In this document: positions 6,880 through 14,390 of the stretch, one piece after another
Layout: every line of letters begins with the position of its first letter
Position numbering within the stretch: position 1 is the first letter of the stretch
Assembly (NCBI GenBank): GCA_041651295.1
Contig: JBAZJN010000021.1
Span: forward strand, 1-16,178
Length of the DNA: 16,178 nt
Direction: 5' to 3'
Source of the DNA: JBAZJN01 sp041651295
GTDB lineage: Bacteria; Patescibacteriota; UBA1384; XYA2-FULL-43-10; CAINNR01
Notes under the pieces: model-generated
Seen by the model: only the letters and a program-made list of their open reading frames with translations
What the model was told of the DNA's origin: nothing
Databases searched by the model: none
Made by a program: the position numbers and the translations under genes

Positions 6880-6956
6880 TGGTGGGCAATGGAGGACTCG
6901 AACCTCCGACCTCGTCATTATCAGTGACGCGCTCTAACCAGCTGAGCTAATTGCCC
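6880..6956 (-). tRNA. tRNA-Ile (anticodon GAT)
   Basis: Read on the minus strand: acceptor GGGCAAT (6956-6950) pairs with ATTGCCC; D-arm AGCTCAGCTGGTTAGAGC; anticodon stem GTCAC/GTGAC-like with loop CTGATAA, anticodon GAT; T-arm GGAGGTTCGAGTCCTCC; discriminator A and an encoded CCA (6882-6880). It is complete and cloverleaf-compatible. In many bacteria this tRNA sits in the 16S-23S spacer; here it stands alone on the opposite strand. Confidence 0.96.
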
Positions 6957-7028
6957 ATCCCTAACCATACTATCAAAAAAATTTACGACTCGGTCGGCGA
7001 CCTCGGGGCGAGAGTACCACCTCTCGCC

Positions 7029-7064
7029 TCAGTGACGCGCTCTAACCAGCTGAGCTAATTGCCC
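7029..7064 (-). pseudogene. Exact duplicate of the 5' half of tRNA-Ile
   Basis: The 36 nt are identical to 6921-6956, from the first base of the tRNA to just inside the anticodon loop. On the minus strand the copy then departs into a hairpin (GGCGAGAG/CTCTCGCC, 7028-7007), a GAGGTCG..CGAG stretch faintly like the T-arm side, and seven T (near 6981-6975). It cannot fold as a tRNA. It lies between the probable promoter and the intact gene. Confidence 0.85.
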
Positions 7065-7080
7065 TATCCTTTTCCAGAAA

Positions 7081-7108
7081 ATTTTAGCAGATTTTGTATT
7101 TATTTCAA
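7081..7108 (-). promoter_or_regulatory. Promoter for the tRNA-Ile region
   Basis: On the minus strand: TTGAAA (7108-7103), 16-nt spacer, TAAAAT (7086-7081). Transcription would start near 7074, 10 nt before the tRNA half copy. Confidence 0.55.
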
Positions 7109-7150
7109 TAAAACATTCCAAAATTACTTTATTCTGAAAATATTTTGAGG

Positions 7151-7156
7151 TATACT
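7151..7156 (+). promoter_or_regulatory. -10 element, possibly giving a leaderless mRNA
   Basis: TATACT lies 6 nt before the GTG at 7163, so the expected transcription start coincides with the start codon. No ribosome binding site and only a weak -35 are seen. Confidence 0.4.
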
Positions 7157-7162
7157 GACACT

Positions 7163-9412
7163 GTGGACGAAACCGAGTACGACGAGATAAAAAACTATGT
7201 CATCAAGTTGCCGAAGTCGGGCAAGTATGAGCCGGCTGATTTTGTTGATTTTCTCAAAACGCTTTCGCGAATTTTCAAAAACGTTCCCTTCGCCCTTTCG
7301 CTCAACATGATCGAAAAAAGGATTTATTATGGACTCAAAATAAATCGTAGCCATTATTCCGTGATTGAAAATCAGCTTTATGCTGCCTTTCCCAAAATTG
7401 AAATCGAACCGATTAAATCCGGTCTGACGATCGGTCAGCCCCATCAGGGCGCCCAAGCCAATTTGCACTTAAAGCACGGTGATTTTTATCCGTTTCTAAA
7501 ATACGACCAAATCGACGGCGATTTTTTAGCTGATATCTACAACCAGTTTAGCCGTATTTCCGCCCGAGATATATTTTCCTTCGAAGTAAAAATTACCCCA
7601 ATGGACTACGACCGGATGCTTTTTTTAATGAAGCGAAATATCAAGCTGGGAGTTAAAAGCACCAAAGACCGCCTCAATATTTTTCAGGGAATAGTGTCCA
7701 AAAAGGGGACAGCGGATATTAAGCAAAAAGCGCTGGCGGCAGCGCAGGAAAAAAATAAAGAACCGCTTTATATGACCGAACTGAATCTGACTATATTTTC
7801 CGATACATATGAATCCGCCTCGTCTAAACTTGAGCCGATTGCGCAGGTTTTCCACAAACTGGAGAGCGAATACAACGAATTTGTGTTTAAAGTCGGTCCG
7901 GTGAACGAACGGGATGCGGAGCGTTTTGTGGATTTAAGTTTTGTCAAGAATCCCCTTTATCTTTCCGCTAGTGAAATAAGTACCATTTTGCATTTTCCTC
8001 CCGACACCGATACGGTGCCAAACCTCTATAAAATTTTGGCGCCCAAAGCCGAACCGCCCATCGGTCTGCCGACGCTGGAAAATACCCCCGCTGAAGAACT
8101 TTGTTTGTTTGGTAAAACTAATTATCGCAATATTCGCGAGGAGTTTGGGATAAAACGCAAAGACCGCGCGAGACACATGTACTTTATCGGAAAATCAGGT
8201 GTCGGAAAATCGAAACTTTTAGAGCTTTTAATCAAGGGTGATATTGAAGGCGGGCATGGTGTTTGTGTAATCGATCCGCATGGCGATTTGATTGAAAACA
8301 TCATTCCGTTTATTCCCGAGGGCAGAGTTAAAGACGTGATTTATTTTAATGCACCGGATGAAAAATTTCCGATCTCGTTTAATCCGATTGAAAAAGTCGA
8401 TAAAGTATATCGCCAGCAAGTCGCAACCGGGCTTATTGAAACATTCAAAAAAATCTTTGGCGCTAACTGGACGCCTCGGCTCGAGCATGTTTTGCGTATG
8501 ACACTTTTGGCTTTGCTCGATGCGCCCAAGGCCTCGATTATGTCTGTTCTGCTCCTTTTAACCGATCGCGATTTTCGTCAGGAAGTGATTAAAACTATTG
8601 ACGATCAGGTGGTGAAAAATTTCTGGACCAATGAATTCGCCAGCTGGAGTGAGAAGTTTGATAGCGAAGCAATTATGCCGATTCTAAATAAAATCGGGCA
8701 GTTTGTATCAAATTCAATTATCAGAAATATTGTCGGGCAAGATGAAAATAAGATTGTGATGCCAGACATTATGAATAACAAAAAGATTTTGCTGGTCAAG
8801 TTACCCAAGGGTATTTTGGGCGAAGAAAACACTTCGCTACTGGGCTCGATGATGGTAACTAAAATTTATCAGTCGGCTTTGGCGCGGGCCGATGTGCCGG
8901 AAAAAGACAGAGTGCCTTTTTATTTTTACATTGACGAGTTTCAAAACTTTGCGACCGATTCATTTTCAAATATCTTATCGGAATCAAGAAAATATAAACT
9001 GTCGCTTTCGATTGCTCACCAGTATGTTTCCCAGCTAACAGATGTCATCAAAAAGACGGTTTTTGGAAATATCGGCACTATTGTCAGTTTTCGTCTCGGT
9101 CCCGAAGATGCGACACTTTTAGAGCAGGAGTTTGAACCGAAATTCAAAGCGGCTGATATTACCAATCTCGGTGTCCAAGAGATTTATCTGAAAATGTCTA
9201 TCAATGATGAGGTCAAAGATGCTTTTTCGGCCCGGACTTTGTTTGTTCCCGAACCGGAGCATAATCTCAAAGATGCTATTGTAAAATACACTCGAGAGCA
9301 CTATTGTAAGGACAGAAGTCAGGCGGAAGGGGAAATCAAGAAAGAGAAGTCGAAAGAGATGGAAGTGCTGGAAAAACTCAAAAACGAGGACTTTTCCGCG
9401 CCGATTTTGTAA
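7163..9412 (+). CDS. TraG/VirD4-like (type IV secretion coupling family) ATPase
   Basis: 749 aa from GTG 7163; TTG 7145 is the alternative, and neither has a Shine-Dalgarno. About 330 N-terminal residues form a poorly known domain without clear membrane segments. Then come Walker A GKSGVGKS (343-350), the strand-loop VCVIDPHGDL typical of TraG/VirD4/TrwB-type DNA-pumping ATPases, and Walker B FYFYIDEFQNF (D591, E592). A TraM-recognition-like region (SESRKYKLSLSIAHQYVSQL) follows, and the C-terminus is charged and coiled (EGEIKKEKSKEMEVLEKLK). The family moves DNA or protein substrates as a hexamer. No other secretion genes are visible, so it may work with pilus or DNA-uptake systems elsewhere. 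Identification is from motifs; the precise role is inferred. Confidence 0.88.
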   Translation: MDETEYDEIKNYVIKLPKSGKYEPADFVDFLKTLSRIFKNVPFALSLNMIEKRIYYGLKINRSHYSVIENQLYAAFPKIEIEPIKSGLTIGQPHQGAQANLHLKHGDFYPFLKYDQIDGDFLADIYNQFSRISARDIFSFEVKITPMDYDRMLFLMKRNIKLGVKSTKDRLNIFQGIVSKKGTADIKQKALAAAQEKNKEPLYMTELNLTIFSDTYESASSKLEPIAQVFHKLESEYNEFVFKVGPVNERDAERFVDLSFVKNPLYLSASEISTILHFPPDTDTVPNLYKILAPKAEPPIGLPTLENTPAEELCLFGKTNYRNIREEFGIKRKDRARHMYFIGKSGVGKSKLLELLIKGDIEGGHGVCVIDPHGDLIENIIPFIPEGRVKDVIYFNAPDEKFPISFNPIEKVDKVYRQQVATGLIETFKKIFGANWTPRLEHVLRMTLLALLDAPKASIMSVLLLLTDRDFRQEVIKTIDDQVVKNFWTNEFASWSEKFDSEAIMPILNKIGQFVSNSIIRNIVGQDENKIVMPDIMNNKKILLVKLPKGILGEENTSLLGSMMVTKIYQSALARADVPEKDRVPFYFYIDEFQNFATDSFSNILSESRKYKLSLSIAHQYVSQLTDVIKKTVFGNIGTIVSFRLGPEDATLLEQEFEPKFKAADITNLGVQEIYLKMSINDEVKDAFSARTLFVPEPEHNLKDAIVKYTREHYCKDRSQAEGEIKKEKSKEMEVLEKLKNEDFSAPIL

Positions 9413-9461
9413 GAAGTATGTATTATGTAGCAAGGAGAATGTATTTAAACTTTAAAAAACA

Positions 9462-11183
9462 ATGAGCGAACAGAAAAAGTGCAAAAATTGTGGTCAGAAC
9501 TTTGAGGTTTCGGAAGATGACCTAGAATTTATAAGGAAGGTTTCTCCTGAGTATGGGGGTCAAGTATTGGGGCTACCCTCTCCGGAGCTTTGTGTTGTTT
9601 GCAGGAGAATCGAGCATCTTGCATGGCGTAATGAGCGATCTATATATAAGACCAAATCTGATAAAAGCGACAAGGAAATCGTTTCAATATATGCTCCCAA
9701 TAGTGGCTATAAAGTTTATAGTCAAAGTGAATTTTATAGTGATGATTGGGATGCCAATTCCTTCGGAAAAGAATTTGATTTTACCAAACCATTTTTTCAG
9801 CAAATGGATGATTTAATGAAAAAAGTACCCCGCCTTGCAAGAAGCGTTTTTGATGCAGAGAATTCTGATTTTGTAAACTCAAACTGGCATGTGAAAAACT
9901 GCTACTTAACTTTTAATGTTGGTTATAGTGAGGATTCCTTATATTGCACCCAAGTATTTTACTCAAAAAGTTGTGTGGATTGTTTGGATGTAAAAAAAAG
10001 TGAACGGCTTTATGGTAGCTTTGATTGCGACAACTGCCAAAATGCAATTTATCTGGAGCATTGTAAAAATACCTTTGAATCTTTCTTTGGCTACGATTGC
10101 TCGGATTGCAAGAATGTATTCATGTGTAAGAATTTAAAGCACAAACAATATTATATTAGAAACAAGGAGTATGCAAAAGATGAGTATTTTAGGCAACTTG
10201 AACAATTTGGTGTGACTAAGCGTTCGGGTGTCAAATTATTTGTCGACGAGTTTGAAAAATTGAAAGAAGGCGCAATTCATAAGGAAAACAATAATATTAA
10301 TGCTGAGAACTGTATTGGCGACTATTTAGTCGAATGCAAGAATTGCAAGAATTGTTTCAATGTTTTTAAAAGCGAGGATTGTTATCAAGTCACGGATGTT
10401 GATAATGACGGCAAGGATTCGCGCTATGTAGATTATGCGGCTGAAAATGAGTTTTGTTATGATGGAGTAAGTTTGTCTGGTTATAAAAATATTCTCGGTT
10501 GTTGGATAGTTGGCGGAAAAAATTTAGTTTATTGTAATATTTGTATGAATTGTTCTGACTGCTTTGGATGTACGATGCTTCAAAATAAACAGTATTGCAT
10601 TTTAAATAAACAATATACAAAAGAAGAATACGAACAGTTGCTACCAAAAATTATTGAGTCCATGAAATCGACCGGTGAGTGGGGTAAGTTCTATCCAATG
10701 TGGCTCTCGCCATTTGGTTATAATGAAACTGTGGCAAATGATTATTTTCCCAAAACCAAGGAAGAAGCCGAAAAGCTTGGGAGCAAGTGGCAGGATGAAG
10801 ATTTTGGGCTAAAATACGAAGGACCATTTTATAATCCGGAAGACGATATCAGTGCGTATATTAATAACGAAGCAAAGCAAAAAGAACTGCTTGGTGGGAT
10901 TATAAAGTGCGAGAAAACTGGCAAGCCGTTTAAAGTTGTCCCTCAAGAACTGGCGTTTTATATGGAAAATAAAATTCCCGTTCCGACTAAACATTCCGAA
11001 ACTCGTTATAAGAGTTTATTCAAACTTCGCAATCCCCGCAAGCTTCACCACCGCCAATGTATGTGCGAAGAGACGGGGCACGACCACGAAGGTAGATGTA
11101 AAAATGAATTTGAGACCACCTATGCACCGGACAGACCGGAGAAGGTGTATTGTGAGGAGTGTTATCAAAAGAGTGTTATATGA
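9462..11183 (+). CDS. Cys-rich protein with zinc-ribbon ends, CPR-type, function unknown
   Basis: 573 aa from ATG 9462; the frame is closed just upstream (TAA 9453-9455) and the nearest AAGGAG (9432-9437) is too far away, so initiation is weak or coupled. The N-terminus is a zinc ribbon (C7-K-N-C10 and C44-V-V-C47). The middle (about 130-400) repeats short C-x2-C or single-Cys units every 20 or so residues (CKNCKNCFN, CSDCKNVFMC, CMNCSDCFGC), suggestive of a solenoid. The C-terminus carries a second ribbon (C533/C535, H540/H542, C546 and C564-E-E-C567 in a YAPDRPEKVYC context). CPR genomes often carry such proteins; the name caib/baif sometimes given to them has no basis I can see here. Metal binding is likely; the role is unknown. 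Confidence 0.85.
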   Translation: MSEQKKCKNCGQNFEVSEDDLEFIRKVSPEYGGQVLGLPSPELCVVCRRIEHLAWRNERSIYKTKSDKSDKEIVSIYAPNSGYKVYSQSEFYSDDWDANSFGKEFDFTKPFFQQMDDLMKKVPRLARSVFDAENSDFVNSNWHVKNCYLTFNVGYSEDSLYCTQVFYSKSCVDCLDVKKSERLYGSFDCDNCQNAIYLEHCKNTFESFFGYDCSDCKNVFMCKNLKHKQYYIRNKEYAKDEYFRQLEQFGVTKRSGVKLFVDEFEKLKEGAIHKENNNINAENCIGDYLVECKNCKNCFNVFKSEDCYQVTDVDNDGKDSRYVDYAAENEFCYDGVSLSGYKNILGCWIVGGKNLVYCNICMNCSDCFGCTMLQNKQYCILNKQYTKEEYEQLLPKIIESMKSTGEWGKFYPMWLSPFGYNETVANDYFPKTKEEAEKLGSKWQDEDFGLKYEGPFYNPEDDISAYINNEAKQKELLGGIIKCEKTGKPFKVVPQELAFYMENKIPVPTKHSETRYKSLFKLRNPRKLHHRQCMCEETGHDHEGRCKNEFETTYAPDRPEKVYCEECYQKSVI

Positions 11184-11295
11184 CAAAGGCACGATTGGCT
11201 CTGAATTTATCGAATTCATAAACCGCCCGAGCCGTTTTATATTCTGTCGCCAACGCTTCTTTTAAACGGCCTAATTTTATGGTTAAATTAAGCTA

Positions 11296-11637
11296 ATGAA
11301 AATTGTTAAAGACACAATCACAATTTCCGCATTGCGCAGGATGGCTGCAGGGATGTTTGGCAACTTAGTCAAGGCGGTAGTTGATATTGAAAAGGGAATT
11401 ATCGCTGTTGATGCCGAGCTCCATGCAGACGAAGAAGCACTGCTCATTGAAAACGGTTCAAAACAAAATAATTTGTGGGGAATCAATTTATATCCGGAAA
11501 AAAGAGGCGATGACTTTGTCGAATTTGATTCAATGATAAACCTTCGGCCTTCGCAGGGAAATAGATCGCGAGGTGTCGAGAGCGAAGAGATACAAAATAA
11601 AATTAAATCAATAGTAGGCAAGGTGGTTCAGAGATGA
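11296..11637 (+). CDS. DUF5674 family protein
   Basis: 113 aa from ATG 11296. Residues match the DUF5674 pattern as I remember it: a VKAVVDIEKGIIAVDAELHADEE block, then GSKQNNLWGINLYPEK, then EFDSMINLRPSQGNRSRGVES and a basic C-terminal helix. The acidic/His cluster (AELHADEE) and the invariant-looking RPSQGN are conserved features of the family; its biochemistry is unknown to me. It is the first of three packed genes: its TGA overlaps the next ATG (ATGA at 11634-11637). Confidence 0.85.
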   Translation: MKIVKDTITISALRRMAAGMFGNLVKAVVDIEKGIIAVDAELHADEEALLIENGSKQNNLWGINLYPEKRGDDFVEFDSMINLRPSQGNRSRGVESEEIQNKIKSIVGKVVQR

Positions 11638-11966
11638 TTTGTCAGCACAAAGCTCTAGCGGAAGGAAAATGGTTTGATTTAACTTTTGCACAGCAGATGG
11701 CCAATATCGGCAGTGAAGTTTTTCGTGCGATTATGAGCCGAGATAAAAAAGACGAAAAATCAGCTGATCTATCTTTCGAAAGAGCGCTCGAATTAATTGA
11801 TTTGACTTTAGAAGATCCGAAGAATCGCCCGCGACTTAGAGAGATTTCGCGCGTGCGCGAATCTTTCGTTGATTACTTCAAATACGACAATCAATACCGG
11901 CAAACCGAAGAATCAATAAACCAATATTTTTATAACTTTAATTACTTGGCGAGGATTGGAGTGTAG
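11634..11966 (+). CDS. Small helical CPR-type protein of unknown function
   Basis: 110 aa from ATG 11634, overlapping the DUF5674 stop by 4 nt. It begins ICQHKALAEGKWFDLTFAQQMANIGSEVFRAI and has an acidic/basic middle (RALELIDLTLEDPKNRPRLREISRVRESFVDYF) and an aromatic end (NQYFYNFNYLARIGV). No membrane segment, signal peptide or known catalytic motif. I recognise the GKWF..QQ.ANIGSEV and RALELIDLT..DP...RL.EI.R.RE pattern as a recurrent, unnamed family in Patescibacteria. Overlap with DUF5674 suggests co-translation. Confidence 0.8.
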   Translation: MICQHKALAEGKWFDLTFAQQMANIGSEVFRAIMSRDKKDEKSADLSFERALELIDLTLEDPKNRPRLREISRVRESFVDYFKYDNQYRQTEESINQYFYNFNYLARIGV

Positions 11967-12242
11967 ATGATTGAGTTTTTGCTAAACAGATGGGTTGTGC
12001 TGATTGTGGGGATATTGTTTATGTTTATTGGTCTTAAGCCCGAATGGACGGTGTGGGTGGTGCGCACTGTCGGGAAGATGGGGTGGGCGGAGCAACGGGT
12101 TGGTACAGGATCGACATTTGATATTTGGAAAATTATCGGGATATTGGCGCCGATTATCGCGATCATTTACTTTTTTTCCGGAGGGATAAAATTTGAGGGA
12201 AAGATGGAGCAACCGGAAACGCAGTGGGGAGAGTACCGCTGA
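11967..12242 (+). CDS. Small two-TM membrane protein
   Basis: 91 aa from ATG 11967, which follows the previous stop without a gap. Two hydrophobic segments: residues about 8-23 (RWVVLIVGILFMFIGL) and about 55-70 (IIGILAPIIAIIYFF). Between them is a Trp- and Gly-containing loop (WAEQRVGTGSTFDIWK), and a short polar tail follows (KMEQPETQWGEYR). It ends the three-gene run 11296-12242; the ABC transporter starts 28 nt later, so all five may share a transcript. No named family. Confidence 0.8.
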   Translation: MIEFLLNRWVVLIVGILFMFIGLKPEWTVWVVRTVGKMGWAEQRVGTGSTFDIWKIIGILAPIIAIIYFFSGGIKFEGKMEQPETQWGEYR

Positions 12243-12270
12243 TATTTTTATTATTAGGAGATAGTTGTTA

Positions 12271-13005
12271 ATGGGTGATTTAATTATAAAAGTAGATAAT
12301 CTTACTAAGGTTTTTTCTGCGGGAAATGTAGCCGTTAACTCTATCTCGTTTGAAGTTTTAAGGCATCAGGTGTTTGGAATTTTGGGGCCAAATGGTTCTG
12401 GCAAAACAACTATCTTAAGAATGCTAGCTACTGTGTTAGAGCCGAGCAATGGGTCAATTGTTATAGATGGTTTGGATTATATAAGAGACCAACAAACGAT
12501 TAGGTCGAGTATTGGCTATGTTCCGCAAAGGGATGCCCTCTATCCAAATCTCACTGCCTGGGAGAATATTGATATTTTTTTCTCTGCCTATCCTTACAAT
12601 GGCGATAGGAAAAAGAGGATCGAAAAAATCTTGAAGAAAGTTGATCTTTGGGATTCGCGGAATATTTTTGTCAGACGCTTATCTGGCGGAATGACCAAGA
12701 GATTATCGATCGCAATTGCTATTGTTCATGACCCTAGAGTAATCTTTTTTGATGAGGTTACAATGGGGCTTGACCCTGTTGCCAGAAGTAATATTTGGGG
12801 CTTGGTAAATAAATTGAAGAAACATTCGGCGATTGTTATGACAACGCACTATATGGATGAGGCGGAGCAACTTTGCGATAATTTGATAATAATTTCAGGG
12901 GGTTCGATTATAGCCAACGGCAAACCCGAGAAAATCACCCATAACTTTAAAGCAAAAAACTTACACGAGGTGATTGTTATGGTTGTCAAGGGGGGTAATG
13001 TATAA
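12271..13005 (+). CDS. ABC transporter ATP-binding protein (DrrA/CcmA-like exporter type)
   Basis: 244 aa from ATG 12271 (TAGGAG 12255-12260 lies 10 nt upstream; TTG 12265 is a possible alternative). All motifs are intact: Walker A GPNGSGKTT (39-47), Q-loop region YVPQRDALYPNLT, signature LSGGM (137-141), Walker B VIFFDE (D161, E162) and H-loop TTHYMDEAEQL (H193). The sequence is of the ABC-2 exporter class that pairs with a separate permease. It overlaps the permease gene by 8 nt (12998-13005), so the two are one unit that drives export of a lipid, drug or polymer; the substrate cannot be read from sequence. Confidence 0.95.
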   Translation: MGDLIIKVDNLTKVFSAGNVAVNSISFEVLRHQVFGILGPNGSGKTTILRMLATVLEPSNGSIVIDGLDYIRDQQTIRSSIGYVPQRDALYPNLTAWENIDIFFSAYPYNGDRKKRIEKILKKVDLWDSRNIFVRRLSGGMTKRLSIAIAIVHDPRVIFFDEVTMGLDPVARSNIWGLVNKLKKHSAIVMTTHYMDEAEQLCDNLIIISGGSIIANGKPEKITHNFKAKNLHEVIVMVVKGGNV

Positions 13006-14260
13006 GGTTGCACTCTATGAACTCAAGAAACTTTTAAGAGATTCACGGTGGATGATGATTTTTGCAATTCAACCAGTTATTCTTGTGGTTTTTTTGGGTT
13101 TGGTGGCGCTCCATGAGCCAGAAAATATTCTAGTTGGAATATATAATCGGAATGACAATGAATATTCTAACCAATTAATTGAATCAATAAAGGATGATGG
13201 TAGGCTTAATATAAGCGAGTTTGATAGCGAGCAGCATTTAAGGGATGAAATTAATAGCGACAGGTTGAAGCTTGCCGCTATTATTGACGTTGAAAAGGAT
13301 GGATATATCGACGGGCAGATTGAGATTATAGACAATTCTACTGTACCGGAGGTGTCTGCCAAAGGGGCAGAAGCGATCCTGGATGCTTTTGATGATAATT
13401 CAGCTGATTTTGTAAAGGAAAATATTCAAACCAATATAGACAATTACATTAAAAATCAAGAGATTGCTTTTTATAATGATAGCGAGAAATCACTTGAGAG
13501 TCTCGGGACAACTATTACCTCTCTCGGTCTGCCGGAGGCGGTAGCTAGTCAGCTTCAGCAGGCTGTGGGTGAAGTCAAGCCAAATCTTGAGCTGGCCCCC
13601 ACCGATAATCTTGATATTCCGAGATTGAATCTAGTAAAAACAATAAATACCAATAAGGATATAAGGTATTTTGATTTTTATGCGTCTGCAGTAATTGTTT
13701 TGCTAACCATTCTTATTGCATTAAAACTTGCAGATACTGCTATTACAGAAGAAAGAACAGTTGGTACTTTCGAGAGGTTTTTTGTGACGCCTTATCGCAA
13801 ATATCATATGATATTAGGCAAGATGATTGCTTATACCATTCTAGATCTTGTTCTGGCGACTATTATTCTCCTATCAATGATTTTATTGTTTGACGTGAGC
13901 TTCGGACCATATTGGTTGGTTTTTCTAATTGCTTTTATCAGCGCTACAGTCGCTGCTTCTTTAGGTATTTTGATTTCTTGCTTGACTTATACGATTGCTG
14001 AATCAATCCAAGCTTCAAACCTTCTATTCTTTTCATTTTTGATATTAACAGGTTTCTTGTTCCAGCCAGAATCAATGCATCCGGCAATAAAAGTAATTTC
14101 CAAGCTTCTCCCCTTTACATATTTGATAGATGCAATGAGAGAAATAAACTTATTGAACATGGGATTTGGGGATGTTTGGCAAAAGCTTTTGTTCGCCTCT
14201 TGCTCCATACCGATATTTCTTTTTGGTGCTTCATTGCTCCTGCGTCGAAAAGCTACTTAG
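12998..14260 (+). CDS. ABC-2 type permease, partner of the preceding ATPase
   Basis: 420 aa from ATG 12998, which has AAGGGGGG at 12988-12995 and overlaps the ATPase stop. Topology: one N-terminal membrane segment (FAIQPVILVVFLGLVAL, about 25-41), a large polar domain of about 190 residues with an EIIDNSTVPEVSAKG stretch, then a cluster of about five membrane segments (from ASAVIVLLTILIALKLA to the C-terminus). The TEERTVGTFERFFVTPYRKYHMILGKMIAY segment between the first two segments of the cluster is the coupling-helix region typical of ABC2_membrane/DrrB-type permeases. Two such subunits would pair with two ATPases. Confidence 0.92.
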   Translation: MYKVALYELKKLLRDSRWMMIFAIQPVILVVFLGLVALHEPENILVGIYNRNDNEYSNQLIESIKDDGRLNISEFDSEQHLRDEINSDRLKLAAIIDVEKDGYIDGQIEIIDNSTVPEVSAKGAEAILDAFDDNSADFVKENIQTNIDNYIKNQEIAFYNDSEKSLESLGTTITSLGLPEAVASQLQQAVGEVKPNLELAPTDNLDIPRLNLVKTINTNKDIRYFDFYASAVIVLLTILIALKLADTAITEERTVGTFERFFVTPYRKYHMILGKMIAYTILDLVLATIILLSMILLFDVSFGPYWLVFLIAFISATVAASLGILISCLTYTIAESIQASNLLFFSFLILTGFLFQPESMHPAIKVISKLLPFTYLIDAMREINLLNMGFGDVWQKLLFASCSIPIFLFGASLLLRRKAT

Positions 14261-14270
14261 CTATCGCACC

Positions 14271-14299
14271 TTGTTTTCCGGACATTTTTAGAGTAAGAT
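14271..14299 (+). promoter_or_regulatory. Promoter for tRNA-Ala
   Basis: TTGTTT (14271-14276), 17-nt spacer, TAAGAT (14294-14299); the expected start near 14306 is 8 nt before the tRNA. Confidence 0.55.
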
Positions 14300-14313
14300 T
14301 AAACTTTGAAAAT

Positions 14314-14390
14314 GGGCCTGTAGTTCAGCTGGTTAGAATGCCACATTTGCAATGTGGAGGTCGGCGGTTCGAATCCGCCCAGGTCCACCA
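14314..14390 (+). tRNA. tRNA-Ala (anticodon TGC)
   Basis: Acceptor GGGCCTG/CAGGTCC includes the G3-U70 wobble pair that defines alanine tRNAs. D-arm GTTCAGCTGGTTAGAAT; anticodon stem CCACA/TGTGG with loop TTTGCAA (anticodon TGC); T-arm GGCGGTTCGAATCCGCC; discriminator A 14387 and encoded CCA 14388-14390. Its 3' half is antisense to the C-terminal codons of the recombinase frame, and its CCACCA end is the inner edge of a 110-nt inverted repeat. Confidence 0.97.

Noticed and set aside
9439..9465. Eight-codon leader peptide (MYLNFKKQ) overlapping the next ATG as ATGA
   Set aside because: AAGGAG is only 1 nt from its ATG, too close for normal initiation; chance cannot be excluded.
14325..14385. 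WTWADSNRRPPHCKC as a true protein domain of the recombinase
   Set aside because: It is simply the antisense translation of tRNA-Ala; such tails are known annotation artefacts near tRNAs.
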